Positions 23,918 to 36,490 of a stretch of DNA of 64,000 bases are shown piece by piece. Below the pieces are notes generated by a model. That model was not told where the DNA came from. It ran no database searches and saw only the letters and a list, made by a program, of their open reading frames with translations. A program made the position numbers and the translations under genes. The DNA comes from Vesta saturnalis (Eukaryota; Arthropoda; Insecta; Coleoptera; Lampyridae): contig JARFJB010001970.1 in the NCBI GenBank assembly GCA_036346205.1, forward strand, positions 1,454,001 through 1,518,000. Direction: 5' to 3'. Position 1 is the first letter of the stretch. The number at the start of each line of letters is the position of its first letter.

Positions 23918-23978
<61 letters not shown>
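23918..23978. repeat. (TA)n microsatellite
   Basis: About 60 bases of alternating TA at the 3' border of LINE copy 2. Confidence 0.95.
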
Positions 23979-23981
<3 letters not shown>

Positions 23982-24410
23982 TATCTTTTTGGTTTTATTA
24001 GATCAGCTGGATGTTTAATGAATGCTCTTTATTATGGCCTAAATTTTCACAAATTTATTCTTTGCTTTTTCAAAGGCTACAGCTAGAAAACGTTGAACAA
24101 AAAATATTGTAACATACAGATCTTACTTACTATGAGGTTTGCAAATTGTTGCGTTTTTACATTTTTTTTTTTATATAGATTTTTTTATTATATAATAATA
24201 ATAAAATATTAGCTTCAAAATACAAAAAAAACGTTCTTATTTTAAAAACCTTATTTTTGTTTTGTTTACTAATTTTATATTATACAATGGATAGATTTTT
24301 TTTTCTTTTCTTTTTTTTTATTATTATTAAATTATTAAGGTGGGTTATAATATTAGACATTTTTTTTTTTTTTTATTATCAAAAAAATTTTGAATTATCT
24401 TTTTTTTATT
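23979..24410. other. T-rich intergenic sequence
   Basis: Long T and A runs with no coding signal. Part may be the 3' UTR of the Penelope-like fragment that follows on the minus strand. Confidence 0.35.
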
Positions 24411-24962
24411 TTATAAATATGAGTATATAACACTTAGATTCTCAATATCACTTTTTTTGTTTAAGCATAAAGAATTTTGATAAATATAACACATTCCTAT
24501 AAAAGTTATTGTTATTTTATTTGATTCTAAATGTAAAATTGTTCCGTTTTCAAAGTTAAAGTTATGTCCATTCTTTGATATATGTTGTGTTAAAGCACAT
24601 GCTAGAGGTTTAACTCTCACGTCGCTTTTGTGTTGGGCAATTCTTTGTTTAAGATACTGTGATGTTTGTCCTATGTGTATTACCACAGTTCATGCATTTA
24701 AGTTGATAAACTAAATTCCTTTGTAATAAGGTTGGTGTTTGATCTTTAACTTTGGAATGCAAGTTGTTTATCTTAACTAGGCTCTTTTTTGCTATGTTTA
24801 CATTAATATTTTAGTTTTATTAATTTTGAGATTAAAGGTTGAATGTAAGGTAACGACGAATATAAACATTTTGAGTTGTCTAAATTTTTTTTTTCTTTAA
24901 AATCATTGTTGTTATTGTATAAAAGTTTTTTAACAACTTGACTAATATTAAATGATTATAAG

Positions 24963-24963
24963 T

Positions 24964-24997
<34 letters not shown>

Positions 24998-25011
24998 ATT
25001 ATATAATTAAA
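24963..25011. repeat. (TA)n microsatellite
   Basis: Interrupted TA tract inside the Penelope-like fragment. Confidence 0.9.
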
Positions 25012-25034
25012 TAGTTTTCTAAAACTGTGTAAAA

Positions 25035-25115
25035 ACGTAAAATTATTCAACGTTTCGGAACGTCCTTTGTTCCTTTGTCAAGAATTAATTAAACGTTGAA
25101 TTAATTTTTACGTTT
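25035..25115 (-). ncRNA. Hammerhead-like ribozyme motif, variant core
   Basis: On the minus strand TTGACAAAGGAAC is followed by the loop AAAGGAC, then GTTCCGAAACGTTGAAT. Stem II is GGAAC/GTTCC, and GAAAC plus the GTT site follow as in the hammerheads at 60.25 and 61.65 kb. Stem I can form between ACGTAAAAATTAATTCAAC and GTTGAATAATTTTACGT. The first box reads TTGACAA instead of CTGANGA, so positions 3 and 8 are U and A in place of C and G. The pair is preserved but swapped. Confidence 0.5.
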
Positions 25116-25156
25116 ATTTACACAAGTTTTAAAATTGCTATTTAAAATGAATATTT

Positions 25157-25159
<3 letters not shown>

Positions 25160-25218
<59 letters not shown>
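25160..25218. repeat. (TA)n microsatellite
   Basis: About 58 bases, with one phase change at 25170. Confidence 0.9.
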
Positions 25219-25221
<3 letters not shown>

Positions 25222-26550
25222 GTGTGAAAGCAAAACCATATATGAGAATAGTCATGCGCACCAATGTTGCTTTAAATTATAGATTTTTTGTTGTATCTCG
25301 AGTACCCAATAGATATAACTGTACCTATTTTATTTTTATTTTTCGTTTTATCTTAGTCTTAGTTCAGATATTTAGCGTTGTAAAAAATAGGTCAATATAA
25401 GTATCAAAACTTTACCTTCTAATCATTTAGTGTGAACAGTGTTTAGCCAAAACTATCTATCCAAGCGAACCCAACCTCGTCTTGCTAGTGCAAGACCCGA
25501 GAGAGCTAGACCGAGGCAAATTAAGATAAACCAATTTAATTATCGTAAGCAAAGTGGCTTACACCGTACATCTGAAATGTAGTATAAATTCCTGCCATTG
25601 AAATTAATAACGCATAAATGTTTGGAAAGCTTTTAGATTGTAACTTTTTTTGTTGTCTTTTACGTATTTAAAAGAATTGGAAATTTTCACAGATAGCAAT
25701 CGCATGTAGCATCCTCTTTTCTAAAAACAAAAATAAAGCTTTTGGTTTGTTTATCGAATTTAGATGGATCTCTAAATTAATATTATTAGTGAAACTCTTT
25801 TACTAAGTTGAGAGGAAGAATTAATTAGTTTCTTTGTAAACATGAGTTGATTGTAATTTTATAGATATCGTTAAATATAGTCATTTACATTAGGATTGCG
25901 TCTAAGAAAATTACAGAACACTTAAAATTATTACTTTGTATTTAAATTCAGTGTAGAAAGCATATTTCGCTGTTGCTTAAGAAGTGTTAGACGACGATTT
26001 AGCGGAGAACATCGATAGGAGTTTTGAGTTTAAACAAAGAGTTTAGTTTTTCGGTACGAGGCATTAAGGGCCAGCATCGCTAAAAAATCTTTAATTTACA
26101 GGTATTGATTACACAGATAAGGTGGTGTTTTTGGGTGATGCAGTTTTTCCGACGGGTTTTGAGTTTAATTCGTGTTGGTGCGTATTCAAAAAATGAAGTA
26201 ATCTTTTTTATGATTAATTAATTAGCTTAGTAGATATAAAAAATCAATGTGTCGGCAAATGATTTTTTCACGAGAAAACTAATTTAGACGCACGGGCGTT
26301 AACAGTGAGTACCACGGAACGACATTAACCATAATCCGTATTGAAACAACTTCCGTCAGTAGGGGATTCATCCCCGAACACACCCTTGAAAGGATCATAC
26401 TAAGTCGTTCAACCATCACGAGATTGATTTATCGTTAAGTGCAATTTGTCCAAAGGGACTTTGTCGAAAATCCACTTACCCTAATAAATAAAATGATGGT
26501 GTTAATGTATATATTTATATAACCTATGCGTTTGCAGCTCTAAAAAATTG
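25219..26550. other. Intergenic, 5' flank of a hAT remnant
   Basis: AT-rich with short frames and no recognisable protein. I looked for a hAT-like left terminal repeat matching CAGGGCCCGCTC at 29.1 kb and did not find one. Confidence 0.35.
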
Positions 26551-28814
26551 ATACCAACGTGGCACCTACAGAAAGCGCTCAACAACTCTTAAGTACAGAT
26601 CAAGCACTCTGGCCAATGATACTACCAGACGCCGAAAGAATCTTTTTGGTAAGGCAAGGTCCACCTATACCATTGTACAATTATAGATTTCCACACGATG
26701 AGAACATTTAGCCCTAATTATTATAAAAGAATTTTAAGTAATGGAGTGCAAATTTTACGAGACTGCCTAGTGTACTCTGTCTCAAGAAATTGCGTATATT
26801 TCTTTTGCTGCAAATTTTTTGACTGTGTACTTAGTTCCCTCTCAAAGGAGGGGTTTAAAAGTTGGAAGCATCTGAATCAAACTCTAAAAGACCACGAAAT
26901 TTTGTAAAAATCAAATTCAGTCCCAAAAATCTTTTCTAGAACTGAACTAAGATTAATGTGTAACTATAGATGCGAATTCCCAAAGACTTGTTAACGCTGA
27001 AATAAACCATTGGCAAGAAGTGCTTTTAAGAATCGTAGCAATCACTAAAATGCTTGGTAAAAGTTGTCTTGCTTTCCAAGATACAAGCGACAAGCTGTTT
27101 GAGCATAATAACGATAACTTCTTAAAAATAGTTGAGCTGCTATCTGAATTTGATCCCGTCATGGAAGAACACGTACGTGGGGTGCTTAAAAAAGAAGAAA
27201 CGAAAGCTCACTATCTTAGGAAAAATATTCAAAACGAGATAATAGACCTGTTGCATCAAAGTGTGAAATCTGATATTATTAATGAAATAAAAAAAAGCAA
27301 AATATTGTTCGATAATTTTAGATTGCACTCCTGATATTTCTAAGGTGGAGCAAATGATTCTTGTAATCAGGTATGTTTCAATCAATAAAACTGATTCCAA
27401 TCAGGATTAGGTTGAAATTAAAATTAAAGAAAACTTTTTGGGTTTTCTTCCAGTTGAAAGGTCTACAGGGAAGCAAATATTTGAAATTATAATTGCAGAA
27501 CTTAATAATTTGGGTTTAAATTTACAGGATATAAGAGGACAGGGGACAACGGGTCTAATATGCGGGGCGATAAATCAGGAGTGCAATCTAGGATTAAGAA
27601 CCTAAATCCGCGAGCTTCCTACGTTCCATGTAGTAGTCACTCTCTCAATCTAGTAGATAACGATATGGTAAAATCATCTTTGGAAGGCGCTAATTTCTTT
27701 AAGATGATTCAAAAAATATATGTATTTTTTTTTCAGCATCTACTTTTCGCTGGCCAATTCTTCTAAAACATGTCCAGGGTTTGACTTTAAAACCATTAAG
27801 TGATACTAGATGGGAGAGTAGGATAGAGGCTTTAAAGCATTTAAGATTTTATATCGGAGGCGTATACGACGCCTTGCTAAGCATTTATGAGAATGAAGAA
27901 ATTGATAATTTAATAAGGGACGAAGCCTCGGGTCTATTAAGTTGTATTAAACAATTTAAATTTTTGTGTTTAATAGTTCTTTGGTATAAAATTTTAAACT
28001 GTATTAATCCAATAAGCAAATTGTTGCAGACAAAAGATTATGATCTAGCATCTGCACTTGATCTTTTGCAAAATTGCAAAAAGTTTTTTCAGGATCTTCG
28101 ATCGGATAAATCTTTTAATGAAACTATTGTTGATGCGAGAGAACTGGCTGACGAAATTAACGTTGAAGCCAATTTTGAATCAGCAATACCACGACACCGC
28201 GTAAGAAGAAAAAAAAGGAATTTCTCATACGAAGCTCGAGATGAACCGATCGAGAATCCTAAAGAAAATTATAAGGTTGATTTTTTTATTTTACAATTGA
28301 CCAGGCACTAAATGCAATAGATACTAGATTTAAACAACTTAGTGACCATAGTAATTATTTTCAATTTTTATATAATATATATGATTTAAAGGGCATGTCT
28401 AAAGAAAATCTTTTAAAACATTGCAACGATCTAGAAAGTATTTTAACTCACGGTGATTCTGTTGATATTAATGGGGTAGAATTAGCAGAAGAAATTTGTG
28501 CAGTATCTGGGCTTATGGGTAAAAAAGAAAGCCCAAACACTGTTCTAAAATTAATAACAATGTTAAATTGTGCCCCGAACCTAAGTGTTTCCTTAAGAGT
28601 ATTGCTGTGTATACCAATAACTGTTGCAAGTGGAGAAAGAAGTTTTTCCAAATTAAAATTGATTAAGAATTTTTTACGTTCAACTACAACGCAAAATCGT
28701 CTTAATGGGTTGACCATTTTAGCGATTGAGCATGAAATTGCTGATCAAGTTAACTTAAAAGATGTAATAAAAACATTTGCGGAAATCAAAGTTAGAAAGA
28801 AAAATTTCTTTTAG
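26551..28814 (+). pseudogene. hAT transposase with TTF-type zinc finger (ZMYM-like, DUF4371)
   Basis: Blocks in order: VAPTESAQQLLSTDQALWP and LPDAERIFLVRQGPP (N-terminus); FSPNYYKRILSNGVQILRD with CLVYSVSRNCVYFFCCKFF (TTF zinc finger); EINHWQEVLLRI-like and KLFEHNNDNFLKIVELL (DUF4371); SYVPCSSHSLNLVDNDMVKS; TLKPLSDTRWESRIEALKHL; and the C-terminal dimerisation region RVLLCIPITVASGERSFSKL. This is a near-complete hAT transposase of the type domesticated as ZMYM proteins. About six frames are needed to read it, so it is inactive. A candidate right end, GCTAGAGCGGGCCCTG, lies near 29073-29089. Confidence 0.8.
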
Positions 28815-29446
28815 GTTACTTTATTTTATAGTTATATTTTTATAGAATCTAAAACTTCTCTGTTTGGTTATGCATTATTTTTTGTACTTTCGTAATAGAA
28901 TATAAGTATAGCAATAAAAATGCACCTTATATGTACAAGTACTTTTAAGTTTTGCCCTTTTTAAATGTTTATTATGTAATGTATTACATATATTTTTTTA
29001 AATAAATGATTTTAACATAATTTTTTTTTTTTTTTTTAAACTGGCGGCAAATTGTCTGTTTGTCTGGGGTGACATGAAGGCTAGAGCGGGCCCTGCTTAC
29101 GTGCGCATAAACGTTTTTGTAGTAGCTAAAGTCTTTCATTTACGTCGACACCGATAATTAAACCTGCGTCATCATTTACAATAGTATGAGTTTATATTAT
29201 AAATAAAACAGATTTAAATAGTTTTCGTAATAATTTGTTTAATTAATTTCTCTTTTCCGGGATGGCGGTATTACAGTTACACGTTATCTTATAATTATAA
29301 GTACTGTAAAATAGTATAATAGTAAAATTGACATCAAAAAGAAAACAGCAATGTATGAGTACTTATATTTATTATTTACAGCAGGGGCCTTTTTTTTATG
29401 ATTGTGGACCTGAACAAGCTAAATAAGGCCTATCGTGCTAAAGCAC
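28815..29446. other. 3' part of the hAT element and intergenic sequence
   Basis: Holds the hAT 3' UTR, a T-run at 29020-29037 and the probable right terminus near 29089. The remainder shows no coding signal. Confidence 0.4.
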
Positions 29447-31347
29447 TCAGGAACACTTAGGAGGATGGATAGAGGGATAATGAATTGCCAATAGATGCCT
29501 ATGAACAGCTACCTTAAATTTTCTCATATCATAAATGAGGGGAAAACAGGAACTAGGGAGATCATTCCAGAGTTTAGAAGCCGTGTAGAAAAATGTGGAT
29601 TGCGCCCGTTTGGTACGACAAGTGGAGATTTGTACTGCATACTGATGATGTGAATGAGCGAACCGAGTGTTTCTCGCAAAGATAGCCGGAGATGGTATCA
29701 AAGAATGTAATTCATCAGCACAATAGCCGTAGTAATAACGATAATACAAAGAAAGAACTGAAACCATCCTTCTATGCTCAAGGGACTGTATGTGAGAAGT
29801 TAAGTACGGGTCATTTATAAGCCTAATCGCTCTCTTTTGAATACGATCAACGATATCGAGAGCGTATTGGGGAGCACTAACCCAAAGGTGAGAATTATAT
29901 TCCAGATGAGGCCGAATTTGGGCCTTATACAGCAGAAGGAGTTGTCGAGAGGTAAAGTACTGCTTAGATCTGTGCAAAAAGCCTATTTTACGAGCAGCTG
30001 TTTTGGTAGCTGACAGAAGATGGTCAACCCATGAGAGATTTGAAGATACAGTCATACCCAACAGAGTAATAAAGTCTGAAAACTTAAGAACTGAGCCATT
30101 CATACTTACAACAGGAAATGATCGATCTTTTTTGGCGGACATAAGGCAACACTGAGTTTTGTTAGCATTAAATTTAACTAGATTATTGCTTCCCCATTCG
30201 AGAATACGTTGAATGTCTTTGTTGATTGAATTTGCCATTTCAGCTTTAATTTCTTGATTTGACATAGAAGGTGGATTATCACTATGAGTAGACTGAGATG
30301 AACTACAGTGAAGAGTGCTATCGTCAGCAAAGCAATGGATGGGGTTAGTCGTTGAAGAAATAAGGTCGTTTATGTACAGCAGAAAAGTGTAGGCGCTATA
30401 ACGGATCCCTGTGGTACGCCCGCGTTAATGCTAACTTCTTTTGAAAAAAGCCATCAACTACGACACGTATTCGTCTTTTATCAAGGAAACTAGAAACCCA
30501 GTTGATGAGCGTATCATTTAACCCAACGAGGTGAGTTTGGCAAGTAAACACTTATGCCAAACTTGGTCAAATGCCTTTGAGATATCTAAAGCGACTACAA
30601 CTGATTCACCGGACTGCTCTACTGTATTGTTCCAAACTTGGGTCACATATGAAAGAAGATCGCCTGTTGAACGACTTTGCCTAAACCCATATTGGTGGTC
30701 ACTAAGGAGTTTGTTAGTTTCAAGGAACGTGAGCAGTTGCTGATTGATGGCTTTTTCCATGATTTTAGACAAAATGGAAGTGATGGCAATTGGTCTGTAA
30801 TTTGAGGGATCGGTCTTATCACCTTTGTTGGGAATGGGTTGAACATTTGCTAACTTCCATGATGAAGGGAATTCCCCAGAAGATATAGATATCTTATAGA
30901 GCTTATATAGGACTGGTACTAGGTCGGGGGAACATTTCCTTAAGACAATAGCTGGGATACCGTCTGGGCCAGTCGCCTTATTGAGATCAAGCCTACTGAT
31001 GATCGATTCCAAGAGCTTGTACCGAAAATGAATTGGTTTCATAACGTATGAAGAAGAGTTGACTAGGGGCACATCTTTTCCAGAATCATTGAGACACGAG
31101 TTTGATGCAAACAAATCCACAAAAACGTTGGCTTTGTCTACAGAATCAGCAATAGATCCGTCAATAGATGTCAGGGGGGGAAATGAAGATGTTCGAAAGT
31201 TTTTACTAATGGCTTTTGCTAAAGACCAAAATTTACGACTGCCTAAAGGAGATGTAGCTAGTTCATTGCATTTTCGTTGTTCGAACAACTTTTTAGTTTT
31301 AGTGATGACACCTTTGCAGATATTTCTAGCACCAACGTATTCTACCT
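29447..31347 (-). pseudogene. Reverse-strand LINE reverse transcriptase, 5'-truncated
   Basis: Two long frames on the minus strand, 30518-31347 and 29447-30265, make one RT with a frameshift between them near 30398. They contain LDLNKATGPDGIPAIVLRKC, WKLANVQPIPNKGDKTDPSN with YRPIAITSILSKIMEKAI, HQYGFRQSRSTGDLL, VALDISKAFDQVWHKCL (motif A), INAGVPQGSVIAPTLF (motif B) and IHCFADDSTLH (motif C, FADD). The C-terminus RPHLEYNSHLWVSAPQYALD and LWNDLPSSCFP is typical of jockey/I-superfamily LINEs. The endonuclease is missing. The apparent start MCNR at 31360 comes from the adjoining Harbinger end, not from the LINE. Confidence 0.85.
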
Positions 31348-32199
31348 GCCTGTTGCACAATCAATCTATTAGTAATAATATTAATCTTGTAGTTTGTAAT
31401 TTGTAAAATCCTTTTGCACAATACCACCAGTAATAATTTAAATTTACAAGTTGTAATAGATATTTATGTATTAAGGGTATAATCAGAAGATTATGGCTCG
31501 AGGGAATGTTAAAATCCCGACGCGAAGCGGAGGGCTTTTATATTTCTGAGAGCCATAATCTACAATTATGCCCGTGGTACATACAATGTTTTATTTTATT
31601 TTGCACCATGAAACTGGAACAAAATTTTAGAAAGATTCAGTATTTTCGGCAAGTTTTTAAATGCAAATGCAGTGAAATAAAGTCGACAGTAGGCTAATTT
31701 GTTGTTACTAAGATACTGTGATATTGCTAAATTGTTGCTAAGGTACTGTTTGTTTGTAAATAATTTGCATTCTAAAATGGAAGGTGAAAACGCAACATAT
31801 CATGTCATGTGTTTGCTGTCAATCATGCTGCTTAGCAACAATGACATTTCCGTGCTATAAAGACCACATTACGCCCGCATTTGGGGGCGTATAAAGAACA
31901 TTATGGTGGCAAAATAAAATAAAATAAAATATAAAATATGGGTATATTTTCATTACTATTATAAGTGGCTGTTGTACAATGACAGAAATAAATGTAACTG
32001 ACAATTGTAATAATTGTTGTCTGATTTGTACAAGTGAAGGGTTGTTAATAATTTATGAAAACTAAAGTTACAAGTCGACACAATTCCAAGAAATATCTTA
32101 GAACTGTTATTTCATTTACTAGTAGTAGTAAAGAGGATATTAATATTCAACGAGAACGTAGAGCTAAAATTTCGTCCTAGAATTAACTTTCAGTTAGAA

Positions 32200-32990
32200 T
32201 CTAGAGTGGAATTTGTGGAGAGATTAAGAATATACACAGAGAAAATGGAAGAATTGATACCAAAGGTAGGTCGTGGGGTGCGACGTAATAGTACAAGAAG
32301 CAAAGCACTGACCGTTAAACAGCAATTATGTATAGCACTGCATTGGTTTGGAAGTGTTAGTCAATATACAATATTGGATATGTACTGAGTAAATAAGGCC
32401 ACAGTCTGTCGTGCCATAAGGAATGTGGGTAATGCAGTTAACAAAATTATATTTGATCGTTTGACCAGAAAATTTTTAAGAAGATATGCGTAGTTTCTAC
32501 AGACTTGCGAATTTTCCACATGTATGTGGAGTTGTTGACGGTTCTCTAATTCCAATAGATGCGCCTTTTGAACATGACACTGCATTTGTAGATCGTTGAG
32601 ATGATCACTCTCTAAACTGCATGTTTGTGTGTGGTACCAGAAATTTTTTTTATTACGTAGCGTCTTTGATGCACAGATCTACGAAATAGTAGTCTTTACA
32701 GGAGGCTGGAACAACGGAATATTTCTCCAAATGCAGTAATATTAGGGGATTCTGCATTCCCTTAAAAGAATGGCTTATGACACCTCTTCTCCATAATCCA
32801 AACAACATAGCGGAAGAGAGATACACTCGTCGCCATAAAGGAACAAGGCAAGTAATAGCTCTTGCTATTTTAAAGGAAAAATTCTCCGTGCCTTAATCAT
32901 ATGCGAGTGCAACCCACTTATGCTGGCAATATTGTTAAATGTTGTGCTACCCATTGCAATTTTATTCGTACAAATTCGATGAGAACAGTG
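32200..32990 (+). pseudogene. Harbinger transposase (HARBI1-like)
   Basis: It opens EFVERLRIYTEKMEELIPKV, then LTVKQQLCIALHWFGSVSQ and a decayed HTH, NKATVCRAIRNVGNAVNKI. The DDE nuclease follows as FYRLANFPHVCGVVDGSLIP (first Asp), NAVILGDSAFPLKEWLMTP (second Asp) and NIAEERYTRRHKGTR (Glu). At least five stops or shifts are present. The family excises and inserts at TNA sites together with its Myb-like partner. Confidence 0.75.
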
Positions 32991-33369
32991 AGACTATAAT
33001 GAAGATGATGTTGCAAATGAGGACCAGGCTGTTAGAGACGAGATAAACGAGCAACCCCAATCAACATTGATGCAAAAATCGCTAACCTGGGGTATACACT
33101 TTGAGGTAACCACATCGAAACCTCAAGCCTTCTCGTCTCTAGTTTCGTTTTGTATATTTGCAGCTTCAGTAGTTCTAATTGTAGTTTCCCCCACAGGTGA
33201 TGATACAGTTTGAGCCTCCTTTCATTTCTTGCCTTTTAACACAATCAATTAGTATTGCTATGCGTAGATGAAAATTTTTAAATTACCTCTAAGTTTAGTC
33301 TGTTTTTCTTGATAGTTATCCGTGACTTCTTCTCCTTTTTTTGGTTGAATTGGTTCTTCAATTGGGAAT

Positions 33370-33854
33370 ACTTCTAAAAAACCTCAAGTAGTGTGGAAAA
33401 CTTACATAATGAAAGAAATGTATACCTTCATCTACGGTTTCCAGTGCGTGAGCACTGGGTGTTTCTAAGCATTCTAAAATTGGCAAGCCTGCCACAACTC
33501 TTGCCGATTACATTAAGGACTTCTTCATCGACGTTGTTCAGTTTATTATCCTTACAGCCCCCCGTGTCGGTCTTTTTAAAATTATCTGTTGTCTCTTTTA
33601 ATATGAAAATCGACAACTACGTGATGAATTTTATTATATACTTCCGACCATTGGGCCACCACGAATTTATGTTCAATCTTTATTCCTTGATACTAATCCC
33701 AAGGAAAGGGCATAATTAATAATTTCTTTCCACGGTCCGGTTTTGCCGATTTTAGACACCGTGTCACTGAAGGCCCCAAATAACGTTCCCTTCTTTTCAC
33801 GAATTTTGGTTACACGTACAGTTTCAATTTACGCTGTTCGTCGCGTTTACCCAT
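33370..33854 (-). pseudogene. Harbinger Myb/SANT-like DNA-binding protein
   Basis: Minus-strand frames give REKKGTLFGAFSDTVSKIGK, GPWKEIINYALSLGLVS, FVVAQWSEVYNKIHH and DEEVLNVIGKSCGRLANF. The order matches the second protein of PIF/Harbinger elements, a trihelix/Myb-like factor needed with the transposase, and resembles zeste-like regulators. It is interrupted by shifts, and it converges on the transposase as expected for the family. Confidence 0.6.
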
Positions 33855-34072
33855 TTCAATCAATTTCTTTAACAGAAAAAATTAAAATGTAAATGTCAAA
33901 ATTTGACAGGGGCGGCCTGTTCTACTAATATTTTTAAATTTTCTTCTAATAAAATTAGTCAGATTTTGAAAGTACAAGGACGGGTAACTGTGCAACAGAA
34001 TATACTAGTATTCATATTAATTAATAACTTGTAATTTGTAACTAGTAAATTCAATAATATTGTGCAACAGGC

Positions 34073-35884
34073 CCCAGGTTTATGTAAATATATAGAGAAT
34101 ATGTGCAATGTCATAAACGTTGCTAGTAAACATTGAATTGATAACTCTTTATAATCGAATTAGTAAAGTTTTAAATAAGTAATATTTTTTGTGTATGCCT
34201 GTCTGCAATACACATTACACATTTGCATATCATTCTATAACATTGCTTTATTTTAACTCGATCGTTAGCAAACATTAGTGATGATACGTTTCCAATACCT
34301 AATTTTTGTACCTCCTTCTACGCGCACCATTATGCGGATTAGATACGATATTGCATCTCTTTACTTTTACTTATACCAGTTATTATTCATCTCACTTTGG
34401 TTTACACCTTACACACACAACTGCGAAATAGTTTTGGAACACAATATAACACATTTATTTTAAAATAATGTGTAAATATGTATTTATACATTTTCAACTT
34501 TTATAAAATCCGTTAAACCGCATAATCCATTTTAATTGATGTTCCCACCTTGCTTCGGCTAATCGACTTTGTAAGTATCCTTCTTTGGAGCAGGTCTCTT
34601 TTAGGAATTATCTTACTAATTACGACGATGTGGATTTTGTGTTAACCTCGGCTAGTCAGGAATTTTTGTGGTTGTGGGTTTTAGACTTTTATATAACTAT
34701 TCACAAATTGTTCATACCCAGGTTTAATACATATATTTAAAACAAACTCTGAATTATAAAAATAATAAATAAAAAATATTCTGGTAAAATAAATTAAGTT
34801 TTTAAACTAAACAATACTGGAAAATGAAAATGAGTTTATAATCCTGGTTCAGCGCCGGGTATTTGGGCAGCCGACCGTACACCAACGTGAGCCTGGCGCC
34901 GTCGACTTTATAGGCGGTAAATCCAACGATTTATGCTTTAGGTACAGGTGTCGCCTGTGAATCGGTGGTCGGTTTGAAAGTTTCCTGTAAATCAAACGCG
35001 TTATAATGCAGTGTTCAAAAAAACATTAAAATAATTGTGGTTTCGTTTCTTTGTAAACAAATATAATGTGTTCAGGTGAAAACAATACAAGGGGTGTGTA
35101 CAACTCAAAAAGGAGGATTACTGTGATTTAGACAGGTAAGTTGATTCTGGTTATTTTATTTTACATTTAAGACAATGTTTGTTAAATTCGAGGTTAGGGC
35201 GTATTTCAAATTTCTATCAGGGACTGGCTCTTTATTACTTATATTTCATAAGTAACGTTTTGAAATACGGAACAGGTTAGAGAAAAGCAGGTCCTACACA
35301 CGATTTGATAATTACACGATTAGTGTTAATACAAATTCGTGTTAGGCAACGGTTGTGTGTGATGTGTTTAATTTTTAGGGTTTATACACACGGTCTAGGG
35401 GAAAAACTAATTCTAATTAACTATAAATACTATATACAATTTAATAGGTACAAGGGGTTATTCAATGTTATGGAATTCGCAATTTAAGGTTTGCAATGGT
35501 TCATATGATGCAGGAATATTTTCAACAATTTGTTGTTGAAAATTTGGTAAGAGTTCATTCACTACTAAAAGGTAACGCGACCATCGTTTTATTTGTATAA
35601 AGAGGATGATTCTTTACACTTTAATTGAATGTGAGTACTTAGTTGTGAAATGGGATTTTATTTTCTTTAAGAAGAATTTCCTTAAAGTTTTAATTGTTAA
35701 AGCCAAAATAAATTGCTTTAATCTATTTAATGTAATGGATTTCTTATTGTAAAATAGAAATTTTTTTACTTTTGAAGTAAAACGTAAAGATTTACTTTTT
35801 GTTGTATATATTTAATATTTTATACAATTCAGGATTGGTTTTAGGTACTAATTTGGATTTGATAGTCAGGCGTATTTTCGTGAT
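34073..35884. other. Intergenic, no gene recognised
   Basis: Mostly AT-rich. A GC-richer patch at 34845-34990 has no open frame of note. Short frames at 34278 and 35305 show no motif and are likely chance. Confidence 0.35.
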
Positions 35885-36169
35885 ATACAGGGGGAGTAAA
35901 TTATAAGTCAAAAGCCAAGCAGGGAGCTCGAGCTAAATCAACAAATTCTAGAGATTCTATTTATTCAAAGCTGTGACGGACACTCGGAATATATAGAATT
36001 ATATACAGGGGTTCAGGATATATTGGGTGTTCGTTTATAATTTCGTTAATAGCCAAGCCAGTGGGCTCAATAGTCTAAATTTACGAATTTTAGGGATTCT
36101 ATTTATTCAGAGCTGTATCGGATACTCTGAATATATAGAACTATATACAGGGGTTCAGGATGGGATTTG
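35885..36169 (+). repeat. Tandem duplication, two units of about 142 bp
   Basis: GATTCTATTTATTCARAGCT followed by a variable stretch and ATATACAGGGGTTCAGGAT occurs at about 35953-36019 and again at 36095-36161. The units also share AGCCAAGC. It lies just upstream of the 77-base minisatellite and may belong to the same element. Confidence 0.7.
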
Positions 36170-36490
36170 TAAATTGCCGTTTTTGAGGTTATAGCGCGTG
36201 AGTGGGCAACCAGACGTTGCTTAGAGCCCCATTTACTAGAAGAAGCCCTATAATAATCCCGGTGATCGCCGGTGTTAACCAGTCAATATACCTAAGATCA
36301 GTAAAATACGCAAAACCTCTTTGACGTCAATTACTTTCTTAAGGAGGGTTTGTTAATAGAAATTTCTAGGTATTACAACTATTTTCGTAAAAATTAGTTA
36401 TACTTCGGAGTATTTGAATTCTATTTAATTCAATTGGAATTGGTTTAAGAACGGTTCAGGCGGTTATGTTCTCGAATAGAAAATTTCAGG

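Larger units (their letters stand above)
24411..25140 (-). mobile_element. Penelope-like element 3' fragment (GIY-YIG end)
   Basis: The minus strand encodes NLVYQLKCMNC, then after a one-base shift HIGQTSQYLKQRIAQHKSDV and ALTQHISKNGHNFNFENG. This is the GIY-YIG endonuclease domain that closes Penelope-like proteins. The N-terminal and RT parts are missing. At 25035-25115, upstream on the same strand, lies a hammerhead-like motif, which suggests that a pseudo-LTR is partly preserved. Confidence 0.75.
31348..34072. mobile_element. PIF/Harbinger element with two genes
   Basis: The ends GCCTGTTGCACAAT (left) and its reverse complement ATTGTGCAACAGGC (right) are inverted, and similarity continues inward around AGTTTGTAATTTG / CAAATTACAAGT. 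Inside are a plus-strand transposase remnant and a minus-strand Myb/SANT-like remnant facing each other, the two-gene plan of PIF/Harbinger. A clear 3-base target duplication was not seen. The left end sits exactly at the broken 5' edge of the reverse-strand LINE. Confidence 0.7.

Noticed and set aside
29100..29400. Short gene after the hAT
   Set aside because: Only short AT-rich frames and no motif.
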